A stretch of DNA of 64,000 nucleotides, taken from contig NZ_JAGSHT010000029.1 in NCBI RefSeq assembly GCF_019947135.1, positions 1-64,000 on the forward strand. The letters are read 5' to 3'. The notes under the pieces are model-generated. The model did not search any database. It was not told the DNA's origin and worked only from the letters and a program-made list of their open reading frames with translations. Made by a program: the position numbers and the translations under genes. Each line of letters begins with the position of its first letter. Positions within the stretch are counted from its first letter, which is position 1. Positions 8,318 through 20,285 of this stretch are shown here, piece by piece. Origin of the DNA: Occultella gossypii (lineage in GTDB: Bacteria > Actinomycetota > Actinomycetes > Actinomycetales > Beutenbergiaceae).

Positions 8318-9968
8318 GTCGGTGGAGCTGTCGCCGCCGGCCGACAACAAGGGCTTCCTGAACTGGATCGAGCGGGTCGGCAACAAGGTGCCGAACCCGA
8401 CGATCATGTTCGTCTACCTCATCGCCATCATCGCGGTGCTCTCCGCGATCCTGTCCTGGGTCGGGGTGTCCGTCACCGACGAGGTGGTCACCCCGGTTCC
8501 CCGCGACGAGTTCTCGCAGATCAACGAGCACCTCGGCGGCACCTGGTCGCTCTACGACTCCGTCACGGGCCAGCCGGCCGAGGTCCCGGACTACATCGTC
8601 GAGGAGCAGACCTTCGAGGTCCGCAGCCTCATCTCCGTCGACGGCATCCGCTTCTTCTTCTCGTCCTTCGTCGACAACTTCGCCGGCTTCGGCGTCGTCG
8701 CCGTCGTGCTCATCGCGATGGCCGGCGTCGGCGTGGCCGAGCACGCCGGCCTGATGGGCGCCCTGATCCGCCGCACGGTCAAGGTCGCGCCCAAGAGGTG
8801 GCTCGCCTTCATCCTGATCTTCGTCGGCGTGCTGTCCTCCGTGGCGACGGACGCCGGCTACCTCATCCTGGTCCCGCTCGCCGCGGCGGCGTTCCTCACC
8901 GTCGGACGACATCCGCTCGCCGGCCTCGCCGCTGCGTTCGCGGGCGTGGGGGCGGTGTTCGGGGTGAACCTGCTGATCACCCCGTCGGACAGCATGCTCA
9001 CCGAGGTCACCAACGAGGTGCTCGCGACCGCCGGCATGGAGACGCTCGAGGTCACCCAGAACTTCTACTTCGCGGTGGTCTCGTCGATCCTGATGGCGGT
9101 GGTCGTGCTGCTGGTCACGCTCTTCGTGACTGAGAAGCGACTGGGGAACTACAACCGCAACGACCTGGTGGTCGGCATCGAGGGCGACGAGGACGTCGAC
9201 CACGCCGCGGAGGCACGGGGCCTGAGATTCTCGTTCTGGGCGCTGATCGGTTTCGTGGCGTTCATCGCGCTGCTGACGGCTCCGCCGGGAGCCCCGCTGC
9301 GCGATCCCGAGAGCGGGGCGATCATCGGAACCACGCCGTTCATGGCGAGCCTCGTCTTCATCATCTCGCTCGCATTCCTCGTCTGCGGCATGGCCTACGG
9401 CGCCGGGGCGAAGACACTGGTGGGCGGGAACGCAGCCGTCGGCGCGATCACCAAGACCTTCGCGAGCCTGGGTGGTCTGCTGCTGATGTTCCTGATGATC
9501 GCCCAGTTCATCGCACTGTTCAACTGGTCGAACCTGCCCACGGTGGCCGCCGTCTCTGCGGCCGAACTGCTGGAGACGGCGGACGTCCCAGCACTGGTGC
9601 TGCTGCTGGCGTTCATCCTGGTGATCGTCATCCTCGACTTCATCCTCCCGGGCCTCGTGCCCAAGTGGGTGATCTTCGCGCCGGTGTTCATCCCGATCTT
9701 CGCCTCGCTCGACGTCGCCCCGCAGACCCTGCTGGCCGCCTACCGCGTCGGCGACTCCCCCGTGAACGTGCTCACGCCGCTCATGGTGTACCTGCCGTTC
9801 ATGGTCACCGTGGCGCAGCGCTACAAGAAGGACGCCGGCATCGGCACGATCATCGCCCTGATGATCCCGTACGCGGTGGCGGTACTGGTGACCTGGACCG
9901 TGCTGTTCGCGGTCTGGTTCCTGCTGGGGATCCCGTGGGGCCCCGGCGCGCCGGTGGACATGGGCTGA
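8307..9968 (+). CDS. AbgT-family transporter
   Basis: Polytopic inner-membrane protein of 553 residues with 11-13 hydrophobic segments. The N terminus, NWIERVGNKVPNPTIMFVYL, and the segments SVATDAGYLILVPLAAAAF, ITPSDSMLTEV and YRVGDSPVNVLTPLMVYLPF are hallmarks of the AbgT family. Members import p-aminobenzoyl-glutamate (E. coli AbgT) or export sulfonamide-like antimetabolites (MtrF, YdaH), and the sequence alone does not tell which. GTG at 8307 follows a G-rich SD and overlaps the upstream mini-ORF. A cytosolic leucyl aminopeptidase follows 61 bases downstream, which would fit uptake of a peptide-like substrate. The divergent two-component system probably regulates it. Confidence 0.93.
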   Translation: MAAESVELSPPADNKGFLNWIERVGNKVPNPTIMFVYLIAIIAVLSAILSWVGVSVTDEVVTPVPRDEFSQINEHLGGTWSLYDSVTGQPAEVPDYIVEEQTFEVRSLISVDGIRFFFSSFVDNFAGFGVVAVVLIAMAGVGVAEHAGLMGALIRRTVKVAPKRWLAFILIFVGVLSSVATDAGYLILVPLAAAAFLTVGRHPLAGLAAAFAGVGAVFGVNLLITPSDSMLTEVTNEVLATAGMETLEVTQNFYFAVVSSILMAVVVLLVTLFVTEKRLGNYNRNDLVVGIEGDEDVDHAAEARGLRFSFWALIGFVAFIALLTAPPGAPLRDPESGAIIGTTPFMASLVFIISLAFLVCGMAYGAGAKTLVGGNAAVGAITKTFASLGGLLLMFLMIAQFIALFNWSNLPTVAAVSAAELLETADVPALVLLLAFILVIVILDFILPGLVPKWVIFAPVFIPIFASLDVAPQTLLAAYRVGDSPVNVLTPLMVYLPFMVTVAQRYKKDAGIGTIIALMIPYAVAVLVTWTVLFAVWFLLGIPWGPGAPVDMG

Positions 9969-10029
9969 GCCCCGAACGACATGCCCGGACCCGACCACGA
10001 AACCAGCTGAACGCAAGGGAGCAGAGGCC

Positions 10030-11550
10030 ATGACCACACGCAGCCCGAACAAGGTGATCCCGGCGGACTTCGCCACCCTCCCGGGCCTCGATGCTCTCGA
10101 CACGGCCCGAGTCGGGCTCGGCACGGACGTCGGTGACGCCGAAGCCGTCGGCATCGGTGTGTATTCCGACGGCGACGTACCGGCGGCGCTCGGCTTCAAC
10201 CGCGACGCTCTGGCGGATGCCGGATTCGAGGCCGCCGCGGGCTCGACGTTGGTGCTGCCGCAGGCCGACGGGCCCGATCTCGTGGCCGTCGGCCTCGGCG
10301 CCCGGCCGGAGACGAACGTCGCCACCCTGCGGGATGCGGCTGCCGCCCTCACCCGCGCCGTCTCTCGCCGCTCCCGGCTGGCGCTGCACCTCGACGATCT
10401 CGCCGGCGTTGAGGTCGCCGATGCCGTGCGCGGCCTCGCCGAGGGTGCGCTGCTGGGGCGCTACCGGTACACGGTCCTTGTGCGCGAGTCGAAGCACGTC
10501 GCGCTCGCCTCCCTCGTCCTGGACGTGCCCGGCGGCGCGGACGCCGAGGGGGCCTTGGCCGAGGCCTTCCTCGGAGCCCGCGCCGCCGTCGTCGCCCGCG
10601 ATCTCGCCAACACGCCCCCCGGGCACCTCACCGCGACGAACATGGGCGATATCGCCGTCGACCTCGGTGCCCGCTTCGGGTTCGAGGTCGAGGTGTTCGA
10701 CAAGCAGGCGCTGATCGACCTCGGCTGCGGCGGGCTCCTCGGTGTCAACCAGGGCTCCACCGAGGAGCCGCGCATGCTCAAACTCGCCTACGCGCCCGAC
10801 GGGCCGTCGACGGGTCACCTGGGTCTGGTCGGCAAGGGCATCATGTTCGACTCGGGCGGCATCAGCCTCAAGCCCAGCGACCCGATGCACCTGCTGATGA
10901 AGATGGACATGGGCGGTGCGGCGGCCGTCCTCGGCGCCTTCACCGCCCTGCGCGACTCCGGCGTGGGCGCCACGGTCACAGGCTGGCTGATGTGCACGGA
11001 CAACATGCCGTCCGGTACCGCCCTGAAGCTCGGCGACGTGCTCACCACTCGCCGAGGCACCACGATCGAGGTGAAGAACACCGACGCGGAGGGACGCCTC
11101 GTGATGAGCGATGCGCTCGACCTCGCGAACGAGGCCGGCGTCGATGCGATCATCGACATCGCCACCCTCACGGGCGCGGCGCTCGTCTCACTGGGGCCGT
11201 CCACGGCACCGGTGCTGGGCAACGACCAGACCATGATCGACCTGGTCCGCGCAGCGTCGGCCGTCGTCGACGAGCCGGTCTGGCAGCTTCCCCTCGAGCA
11301 GAAGTACCGCAAGCAGCTCGACTCCGAGATCGCCGACATCGCCAACCTGGGCGGTCCGTTCGCGGGCGCGACCACCGCGGCGCTGTTCCTCCAGCACTTC
11401 GTCGGGAAGACGCCGTGGGCGCACCTCGACATCGCGGGGACGATGCAGTCCGACAAGGACGACTCCTGGCGCACCAGCGGGGCCACCGGTTTCGGCGCCC
11501 GCATCCTGCTCGAGGCGGCCCGCACCTTCGCCCCGGACGCGTCCGCCTGA
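10030..11550 (+). CDS. pepA: Leucyl aminopeptidase (M17)
   Basis: Cytosolic dizinc aminopeptidase releasing N-terminal residues from peptides. The 506-residue protein has a variable N-terminal macro-like domain and a C-terminal catalytic domain with the M17 signature NTDAEGRLVMSDAL (about residues 345-358) and the metal/lysine region IMFDSGGISLKPSD (about 272-285). These hold the expected Lys, Asp and Glu ligands. The ATG at 10030 has GGGAG upstream. It sits 61 bases after the AbgT transporter on the same strand, so co-transcription is likely and a role in processing an imported glutamyl or dipeptide-like compound is possible. General peptide turnover is the default role. Confidence 0.95.
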   Translation: MTTRSPNKVIPADFATLPGLDALDTARVGLGTDVGDAEAVGIGVYSDGDVPAALGFNRDALADAGFEAAAGSTLVLPQADGPDLVAVGLGARPETNVATLRDAAAALTRAVSRRSRLALHLDDLAGVEVADAVRGLAEGALLGRYRYTVLVRESKHVALASLVLDVPGGADAEGALAEAFLGARAAVVARDLANTPPGHLTATNMGDIAVDLGARFGFEVEVFDKQALIDLGCGGLLGVNQGSTEEPRMLKLAYAPDGPSTGHLGLVGKGIMFDSGGISLKPSDPMHLLMKMDMGGAAAVLGAFTALRDSGVGATVTGWLMCTDNMPSGTALKLGDVLTTRRGTTIEVKNTDAEGRLVMSDALDLANEAGVDAIIDIATLTGAALVSLGPSTAPVLGNDQTMIDLVRAASAVVDEPVWQLPLEQKYRKQLDSEIADIANLGGPFAGATTAALFLQHFVGKTPWAHLDIAGTMQSDKDDSWRTSGATGFGARILLEAARTFAPDASA

Positions 11551-11674
11551 CCAGCCCTGGCACGACGACCCATCGATCGAGGAGAGTCGTAATTCGAGAC
11601 TCGTCACGCGACATGCGTGACGGCAGCACGCTCGGCCCAGGTGGGTCGGGTCCGATCCATCCGAAGGAGACGGC

Positions 11675-12160
11675 ATGTCGGAATTGATCATCATCGGCTA
11701 CGACGACCACGAGAAGGCCCAGGGCGCCTACGAGCAGGTCCTGGTGGCACAGCGGGACTTCATCGTGACCCTCAACGGCCTCGCCCTGGTCAGCGTGGAC
11801 GCCGACGGCAAGCAGCACGTGGAGACTCCCGCCAAGATCGTGGGCGTCTCGGCCGCCTCCGGCGCCCTGTGGGGCACCATCATCGGACTGCTGTTCCTGG
11901 TACCCGGCCTCGGCCTGCTGTTCGGTGGCGCACTCGGCGCCCTCACCGGCAAGCTCAGCAAGACCGGCATCAACAACTCCTTCAAGGAACGCGTCCAGGG
12001 CATGCTCACCCCGGGCAAGGCGGCCGTCGTGGTGCTGGCCTCGAAGATCACCGAGGACAAGTTCGCCGACGCGATCAAGCCGTTCGGTGGCACCGTGCTG
12101 CAGACCTCGCTCTCCGACGAGGACGAGGCGGAGCTCGCCACCGAGCTGTCCGGCTCCTGA
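11675..12160 (+). CDS. DUF1269-like membrane-associated protein
   Basis: A 161-residue protein. It has an N-terminal alpha/beta region (SELIIIGYDDHEKAQGAYEQ), a central glycine-zipper hydrophobic hairpin (about residues 52-90, ASGALWGTIIGLLFLVPGLG) and a C-terminal soluble part ending in acidic residues. This layout matches the DUF1269 family, which has no defined biochemical role. A good SD (AAGGAG) precedes the ATG at 11675. It lies between pepA and the SLC13 transporter on the same strand. A small hairpin at 11603-11621 in the pepA-to-DUF1269 gap may weaken read-through. Confidence 0.75.
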   Translation: MSELIIIGYDDHEKAQGAYEQVLVAQRDFIVTLNGLALVSVDADGKQHVETPAKIVGVSAASGALWGTIIGLLFLVPGLGLLFGGALGALTGKLSKTGINNSFKERVQGMLTPGKAAVVVLASKITEDKFADAIKPFGGTVLQTSLSDEDEAELATELSGS

Positions 12161-12205
12161 CCGACGCGACATGACGGCCGGCCCGAGGAGAGGAGTGCGA
12201 GCATC

Positions 12206-14014
12206 GTGGATCCCGCGACGATCACACTGATCATCCTCGGGCTGGCCGTCGTCGCGTTCATCTCGAACAAGCTGCCGGTCGCGGTCGTCGCCCTGCTGGT
12301 GGCCCTCGCCCTCTGGGCCACGGGTGTGCTGGACCTGAGCGGCGCGCTCGGTGGCTTCGGCGACCCGGTGGTGATCTTCCTCGCGAGCCTGTTCGTGGTG
12401 AGCGAGGGTCTCGACTCCTCGGGGGTGACCGCGTGGGCAGGCCAGGCGCTCGGCCGCCGCGCCGGCACCTCACCGCGGCGGGTCCTGATCGCCATCATGG
12501 TGCTCTGCGCGCTGCTGACGACCCTGCTCACCCCGAACGGCTCGGTGGCGGCCCTGCTCCCCATGGTCGTGGTGCTCGCGATCCGGGCGAAGTCCTCACC
12601 CTCGCAGTTCCTCATGCCGCTCGCGTTCGCCGCCCACGCGGGCTCGATGCTCGCCCTCACCGGCACCGTGGTCAACGTGATCGTCTCCGATGCCTCGCTG
12701 GAAGCCGGCGCCGGGAGGTTCGGCTTCTTCGAGTTCGCGCTGGTCGGCCTGCCGTTGCTGGCCGCCACCATCGCCGCCTGCGTGATCCTGGGGCCGGTCG
12801 TCCTACCCAAGGAGACCCCCAAGTACATCGGGCCGGACCTGAGCCGGCACGCGCACACGCTCGCCGGACAGTACGACCTCACCGGCGGGCTCTACCGGCT
12901 CCGCGTCCGGGAGCAGTCGCCGCTGGTGGGCCTCGCCCTCGAGGATCTGGATCTCGGCGCCGACCACCCTGGCCTGCGGCTCGTGGGTGCGCAGCGCCCG
13001 GACCGCCACCCGGCGCCGCCCGGGCACGTGATCGGCGTCGATGACGTCCTGGTCGTCGCCGGGCCCTCGGACCAGGTCAGCCTCGTCATGGTCGACTCCG
13101 ACCTCGCCGTGCGGATGCTCCCGCTCGGCAGCGAGTCCGGCGGCGACCTCATCACCCGGGAGGCCGGGGTGGTCGAGGTGGTCGTCCCGCCCAGGTCGCC
13201 GTTCGTCGGTGAGCGGGTGTTCCCGGGCATGCTGCGCGGCTCGGACGTGGTCATCCTCGCCGTGCGCCGCCGCGGCAAGGACGTCACCGGAGCCACCGAC
13301 GTCGCCGAGGGCGATGTCCTGCTGCTGCACGGGTCCTGGCCCGCCGTCGACGCTCTCGTCGACGACCGGGACGTGCTCCTGGTCGACTCCCCCGACCTGC
13401 TCCGACGCCAGGCAGTGCCGTTCGGAAGCAAGGCCCCGCGGGCGCTCATCGTGGTCGCGGTCATGGTCGTGCTGCTGGTGCTCGGTGTGGTGCCGGCGGC
13501 CGTCGCCGGAATGATCGGCGCGCTCGGGATGGTGCTGACCCGGGTGGTCACCGTGCCCCAGGCCTACCGGGCCCTGCCCTGGGAGATCATCATCCTGATC
13601 GGTGGGCTCATCCCGCTCTCGGTGGCGATCACCGACTCCGGCGCTGCGGACGTGATCGCCGACGTCATCGTGGCCGTGGTCGGGGATGCGAACCCGTACG
13701 TGCTCCTGGTGACGCTGTTCGTGTTCACGTGTGCCCTCGGCCAGGTGGTCTCCAATACCGCGACGGTCCTGATCGTGGTACCGATCGCCCTCGCTGCCGC
13801 CGCCGAGACCGGGCTCTCGGTGCAGCCCGTCCTGATGCTCGTGGCGGTCGCGGGCGCGGCCTCGTTCCTGACCCCGATCGCGACACCCTCGAACATGATG
13901 GTGATGGGTCCTGGTGGCTACCGGTTCGGCAGCTACTGGCGGCTCGGCCTACCGGTGATGGCGTTGTGGCTGGCGGTGGCCCTGTTGGTGATCCCGCTGG
14001 TCTGGCCGCTGTAG
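12206..14014 (+). CDS. SLC13/DASS-family transporter with two RCK_C domains
   Basis: Membrane permease of 602 residues. The N-terminal helices contain the first family repeat (GDPVVIFLASLFVVSEGL, LTPNGSVAALLPM). Two soluble TrkA-C/RCK_C-like domains follow (about residues 230-310 and 315-395, each with a VGLALEDL or FVGERVFPG start and an acidic turn). The second half has VVSNTATVLIVVPIALA and LTPIATPSNMMVM. SLC13 members take up sulfate or dicarboxylates with Na+, and forms with RCK domains are often annotated as sulfate or citrate transporters. The substrate is not evident. The GTG start at 12206 follows a GAGGAGAGGAG stretch. Confidence 0.88.
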   Translation: MDPATITLIILGLAVVAFISNKLPVAVVALLVALALWATGVLDLSGALGGFGDPVVIFLASLFVVSEGLDSSGVTAWAGQALGRRAGTSPRRVLIAIMVLCALLTTLLTPNGSVAALLPMVVVLAIRAKSSPSQFLMPLAFAAHAGSMLALTGTVVNVIVSDASLEAGAGRFGFFEFALVGLPLLAATIAACVILGPVVLPKETPKYIGPDLSRHAHTLAGQYDLTGGLYRLRVREQSPLVGLALEDLDLGADHPGLRLVGAQRPDRHPAPPGHVIGVDDVLVVAGPSDQVSLVMVDSDLAVRMLPLGSESGGDLITREAGVVEVVVPPRSPFVGERVFPGMLRGSDVVILAVRRRGKDVTGATDVAEGDVLLLHGSWPAVDALVDDRDVLLVDSPDLLRRQAVPFGSKAPRALIVVAVMVVLLVLGVVPAAVAGMIGALGMVLTRVVTVPQAYRALPWEIIILIGGLIPLSVAITDSGAADVIADVIVAVVGDANPYVLLVTLFVFTCALGQVVSNTATVLIVVPIALAAAAETGLSVQPVLMLVAVAGAASFLTPIATPSNMMVMGPGGYRFGSYWRLGLPVMALWLAVALLVIPLVWPL

Positions 14015-14061
14015 CGGCTCAGTGCAGCCCGGGCTCGGCGTGCCGGCGTTGCACCCCCGGC

Positions 14062-14472
14062 TCAGGCGTCGATCGCGTGGTGCACCAACGCGAGCAGCGC
14101 GCCCGCGTAGGCGTCCTCGACGACGGCGGCCCGATAGGTCGCGGGCCCGTCCGGTCCCCGGGTGGTCACCGCGTAGAGGTCGCCGTCGCGCTCGAGGGAG
14201 CGGAACGTGCCACCGAGGAGTGCGCGAAGCTGGTCCTCGCGGGGCAGCCAGAGTGTGTCGTCCTGCGCGATGCTGTCCAGCGCCCACTCGGTGGTGCCGT
14301 TGAAATGCAGGACGGTGCCGGTGTCATAGGTGCGCGGCTCGATGACCATGTGCGAGAGCGTGAACACCTCCTCGCTGAGCGCCTCGGCGGAGATCCGGAA
14401 CTGGTCCCCGGGCCTGGGTTCCCACCGCAGCCCCGCCAGGGCCAGTTGCTGGGCAAGTTCATCGCTGATCAT
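14062..14472 (-). CDS. Conserved actinobacterial protein of unknown function
   Basis: Soluble 136-residue protein with a central FNGTTEWALDS motif followed by LWLPREDQLR. Such proteins recur in actinobacteria and are often mislabelled as pilus assembly protein CpaE; nothing here indicates an ATPase or pilus role. The ATG at 14472 is preferred over a TTG one codon earlier. GATACT lies six bases before the ATG, so the transcript may be leaderless, although GGAGGG a little further up could also serve as SD. It converges on the SLC13 gene. Confidence 0.7.
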   Translation of the reverse strand: MISDELAQQLALAGLRWEPRPGDQFRISAEALSEEVFTLSHMVIEPRTYDTGTVLHFNGTTEWALDSIAQDDTLWLPREDQLRALLGGTFRSLERDGDLYAVTTRGPDGPATYRAAVVEDAYAGALLALVHHAIDA

Positions 14473-14523
14473 CAACCCAGTATCCCTCCACCCGCGGGAA
14501 TGAGCCGCTCCCGCGCGGGAGGT

Positions 14524-14562
14524 CGCCGGGCAGCAGGACTTCTCGAGGTCCGCTGCCCGGCG
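14524..14562 (-). terminator. Strong hairpin downstream of the 14575-15111 gene
   Basis: Arms CGCCGGGCAGC (14524-14534) and GCTGCCCGGCG (14552-14562) pair perfectly. After a one-base bulge, a further GGAC/GTCC pairing closes an eight-base loop. It lies 13 bases past the stop of the leftward lipoprotein gene, a typical place for a GC-rich actinobacterial terminator that lacks a T tract. Confidence 0.6.
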
Positions 14563-14574
14563 CCTGCGCGGCGA

Positions 14575-15111
14575 TCAGAGCGTGGCGGCCGAGAGGATCC
14601 AGGATCCGGCGTCCTGCGGGAGCAGGGTCCAGGTGGCGTCGCCAAGCGTCCCGGTCACGATGCCGGAGATCTCGGCGACGTCGGTCATGCCCTGCTCGGT
14701 GAACCAGGCCTGGTAGAACGCGCTCAGCGCCGTCGGGTCGGCCGGGGCCGGGAAGTCGAGCTGCAGCGAGTTCGCGGTGGTGGTGGTGACCTCGTACTCG
14801 ACGCCCGCGGGGACGCTGACCTCGGTCACGAAGGTGCCCTCGAGGGGGACCACCTCGGCCTCGGCCGTGTCGCCCGCCCCTTCGGCGTCATCGGCGGCGT
14901 CGTCATCGGTGGTGTCGGTCGCGTCGTCGTTCTCGGTCGCGTCGTCGGCGCCCTCATCGGAGTCGCCGCTGTCGGCTCCGGCGCCCTCCTCGCTCGAGGT
15001 GCCGGTGTCGGAGTCCCGGTCATCGTCCCCGGCGGAGCATGCCCCAAGTCCGAGGGCGGTGGCGAGCACCAGGGCGGTGACGGGGGCGGCGTAGCGTCGA
15101 ACAGGTCGCAT
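14575..15111 (-). CDS. Putative lipoprotein with acidic linker
   Basis: 178-residue secreted protein. A basic signal peptide ends in the lipobox LGAC (Cys near 25). A long Asp/Glu/Thr/Ser-rich low-complexity linker follows (about residues 28-82), then a small C-terminal domain (about 85-178, FVTEVSVPAGVEYEV and DATWTLLPQDAGSWILSAA). The C-terminal part resembles small surface beta-domains but I do not recognise a family. It is a single gene with its own terminator. Confidence 0.65.
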   Translation of the reverse strand: MRPVRRYAAPVTALVLATALGLGACSAGDDDRDSDTGTSSEEGAGADSGDSDEGADDATENDDATDTTDDDAADDAEGAGDTAEAEVVPLEGTFVTEVSVPAGVEYEVTTTTANSLQLDFPAPADPTALSAFYQAWFTEQGMTDVAEISGIVTGTLGDATWTLLPQDAGSWILSAATL

Positions 15112-15197
15112 GGGTATGTATGTCCCTCAGGTCGGTATCGGATCGTGCACAGTGAACCTAAGCCGACCCGGCCGCCGGTTCCGCCCGGGGCGCGGGG

Positions 15198-15265
15198 CAG
15201 AACTACCCAGGCACCGGTGTTTTGCGCCGGATCTGCCGGGATCAGGACAGAACTGCCCAGGCGCC
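15198..15265. repeat. Two copies of a CAGAACTnCCCAG repeat upstream of 14575-15111
   Basis: Two 18-base copies, at 15198-15215 and 15248-15265, match at 16 of 18 positions with a 50-base period. They share CAGAACT, CCCAGGC and the final CC. The same core recurs, once per strand, at 21604-21616 and 21671-21682. All lie between genes. The function is unknown; a dispersed REP-like family or part of a terminator for ligA is possible. Confidence 0.5.
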
Positions 15266-15295
15266 CGTCAGCATGCGGATCCGACTGCCTGCCGC

Positions 15296-17953
<2,658 letters not shown>

Positions 17954-18001
17954 TCGCGACTACCGGCCCCGCGCGCGCCCCCGATGTGATGGGATGGGGA
18001 G

Positions 18002-18712
18002 GTGAGTTGGTTCCCGGAGCAGTCCGCGCCGGTGCCGCAGCCCCCGGCGCCGGTCTCCGGCGCGACCGGAGGGACCCCGGTCGACCCGCTCGAGCGGGCC
18101 CGCCGCCAGCTCGCCGACCAGCTGGCCCAGCACAAGAGGCTGCTCGATCAGAACGTGGCCGCGCAGCGCCAGACCCTCGGCCAGAACCTCACCCAGCGCA
18201 CCGAGGCAGTGACGCAGCCCTGGCAGCGACCGCCGCAGCAGGGTCAGAACCCGACCCAGCCCCCGCAGCCCTTCGCCGGGCAGCAGGGGTCTCCCGCCGG
18301 CCAGAACCAGGCGGCGTCGAGCCAGGCGGCCCGGCCCGGCCAGAACGCGCCGGCCACGGCGAACTCGGCAGGCCCGACGAACACGGCCCGTCCCGCGATG
18401 CCGGGCCTCGTCCTGACCAACGTGCTGCTCGTGCTGGCCACGCTCGCCTTCATCATCTGGCATGTGGTGACCTGGACCGGCACGCTCGTGGACGCCGTCG
18501 CGGCCTGCGGGGACGCGGGCGGCACCCTCGACTGCTTCACCGGTGACGCGATGCGCACCTGGCTGTTCCTCCCGCTGGTCGCGGCGATCGGCGCGTTCGG
18601 GGCCAGCGCGGGTACCCGGATCGAGACCCGGCAGGGCCGCCAGCGCGGCTACCTCATCGGTCTGGCCGGCTTCGCCCTGCTCGCGCTCAGCATCTCGATG
18701 AGTTACTCATGA
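18002..18712 (+). CDS. Membrane protein with Gln/Pro-rich cytoplasmic N terminus
   Basis: 236 residues. The N-terminal half is a Pro/Gln-rich disordered segment containing a helical stretch (LERARRQLADQLAQHKRLL). The C-terminal half has three transmembrane segments (about residues 138-160, 180-200 and 215-235) and two loop cysteines (VAACGDAGGTLDCF). GTG at 18002 is preceded by GGGGAG. Its stop overlaps the next gene as ATGA, so the two are translated together. No family is recognised. Confidence 0.7.
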   Translation: MSWFPEQSAPVPQPPAPVSGATGGTPVDPLERARRQLADQLAQHKRLLDQNVAAQRQTLGQNLTQRTEAVTQPWQRPPQQGQNPTQPPQPFAGQQGSPAGQNQAASSQAARPGQNAPATANSAGPTNTARPAMPGLVLTNVLLVLATLAFIIWHVVTWTGTLVDAVAACGDAGGTLDCFTGDAMRTWLFLPLVAAIGAFGASAGTRIETRQGRQRGYLIGLAGFALLALSISMSYS

Positions 18713-19167
18713 GCATCTTCGACCCCTACAAGGTGGCTGCCAACGACCCGACGGCGGTGCGGCTGGGTCGCGCCACGGTCTCGCCCACGCTGGCCGGCAC
18801 GGACCTCGGACGCATCGACCAGGGCCGCCCCCAGGCCTCGGGTGCGCTGTACGCCGTCGGGTTCGTGCTCGGCTGGGCGGCGATCCTGCTTCCGCTCATC
18901 CTCGCCTCCCTTGTGTACCTGACGCCGTTCGCCGTGGACGAGGGCTGGCAGACGCCGGAGCCGGTCGACGCGGGCGTGGTGGTCATGGCCGGGACCATCG
19001 TGCCGATCGTCACCGCCGTCCTCGCCACCATCCTCGCCGGGATCGGGCGGCGGCAGATCAAGGCCACCCGAAACGGGGCCGGCGCCGTGTGGCTGGCACT
19101 GGCCTTCGGGGTGCTGGCCGTGGCGACCGTGTGGATCGGCGACACGACGGGGATCCCGTTCCCCTAG
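18709..19167 (+). CDS. Membrane protein, coupled to the upstream membrane protein
   Basis: 152 residues with three hydrophobic segments (about 44-72, 90-112 and 125-143). The ATG overlaps the preceding stop (ATGA), so the pair probably forms one unit or complex. The last four bases overlap the convergent mnmA gene. No recognisable motif or assignable function. Confidence 0.7.
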   Translation: MSIFDPYKVAANDPTAVRLGRATVSPTLAGTDLGRIDQGRPQASGALYAVGFVLGWAAILLPLILASLVYLTPFAVDEGWQTPEPVDAGVVVMAGTIVPIVTAVLATILAGIGRRQIKATRNGAGAVWLALAFGVLAVATVWIGDTTGIPFP

Positions 19168-20285
19168 GACCGGGCCGCGTGCTCCGCCCGGTCGAGGGTG
19201 CCCCGCCCGGCCGCCGAGATGCTCGCCTGGCCGAGCACCCGGGTGCCGTCGTAGACGACGATCGACTGCCCGGGCGCGATGCCCCGTAGCGGCGTGCCCA
19301 GCCGTGTGGCCAGGCCGGCGTCGTCGCGTCGGACCCGGGCCGGCACCGGGTCGCCGTGTGCGCGCACCTGCACGGTGACATCCGTCCAGTCCGCCGCGTC
19401 GACGTCGTCGGCGAGCCACACCACGTCCGCGGCGGCGATCTCGGTGACGGACAGCAGCTCGCTCGGGCCGACGATGACCCGGTTCGCCGTCGAGTCGACC
19501 TCCAGCACGTAGCGGGGCTTGCCGTCCGGCGCCGGAGCGCCGATGCCCAGACCCTTGCGCTGTCCGACGGTGAAGCCGTAGGACCCGTCGTGGCTGCCGA
19601 CCACCCTTCCGGCGGTGTCGACGACCTCACCCGGCTGAGCGCCGAGGCGAGACCGCAGGAAGCCCCGGGTGTCGCCGTCGGCCACGAAGCAGATGTCGTA
19701 GGAGTCCGGCTTCGCGGACACGCTCAGCCCGCGGCGGGCAGCCTCGGCGCGCACGTCATCCTTGGACGGGGCGTCCCCGAGCGGGAAGATCGACCGGGCC
19801 AGCCGTTCGGACCCCATCACCGCAAGCACGTAGGACTGGTCCTTGAGCGGGTCGGCGGCCCGGTGCAGCTCGCGCACCCCGCCCGGTCCCTCGGCGATCC
19901 GGGCGTAGTGCCCGGTGGCGACGGCGTCGAAGCCGAGCGCGAGCCCGCGGTCCAGCAGCGCGGAGAACTTGATGTGCTCGTTGCAGCGCACGCACGGGTT
20001 CGGGGTGCGGCCGGCCGAGTACTCGGACAGGAAGTCCGCGACCACGGTGTCCTCGAACTCCTCGGACAGGTCCCACACGTAGTACGGGATGCCGAGCACG
20101 TCGGCGGCGCGGCGGGCGTCGGAGGCATCCTCGATGGAGCAGCAGCCGCGGGAACCGTTGCGGTGCTGGGCGCGGGACCGGGACAGCGCCATGTGCACGC
20201 CGACGACGTCGTGACCGGCGTCCACGGCACGGGCGGCGGCGACGGCGGAGTCCACTCCACCGGACAGTGCGGCCAGGACGCGCAT
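19164..20285 (-). CDS. mnmA: tRNA-specific 2-thiouridylase MnmA
   Basis: Installs the 2-thio group on U34 of Lys, Glu and Gln tRNAs using sulfur relayed from a cysteine desulfurase. The 373-residue protein has the N-terminal PP-loop [12 protein letters not shown] (about 7-18), the first catalytic cysteine region [13 protein letters not shown] (about 96-108), GHYARI, and the second cysteine region [13 protein letters not shown] (about 197-209). A C-terminal beta-barrel follows. Its start codon shares one base with the stop of the cysteine desulfurase (TGATG), so sulfur donor and acceptor enzymes are translationally coupled. Confidence 0.96.
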   Translation of the reverse strand: MRVLAALSGGVDSAVAAARAVDAGHDVVGVHMALSRSRAQHRNGSRGCCSIEDASDARRAADVLGIPYYVWDLSEEFEDTVVADFLSEYSAGRTPNPCVRCNEHIKFSALLDRGLALGFDAVATGHYARIAEGPGGVRELHRAADPLKDQSYVLAVMGSERLARSIFPLGDAPSKDDVRAEAARRGLSVSAKPDSYDICFVADGDTRGFLRSRLGAQPGEVVDTAGRVVGSHDGSYGFTVGQRKGLGIGAPAPDGKPRYVLEVDSTANRVIVGPSELLSVTEIAAADVVWLADDVDAADWTDVTVQVRAHGDPVPARVRRDDAGLATRLGTPLRGIAPGQSIVVYDGTRVLGQASISAAGRGTLDRAEHAARS

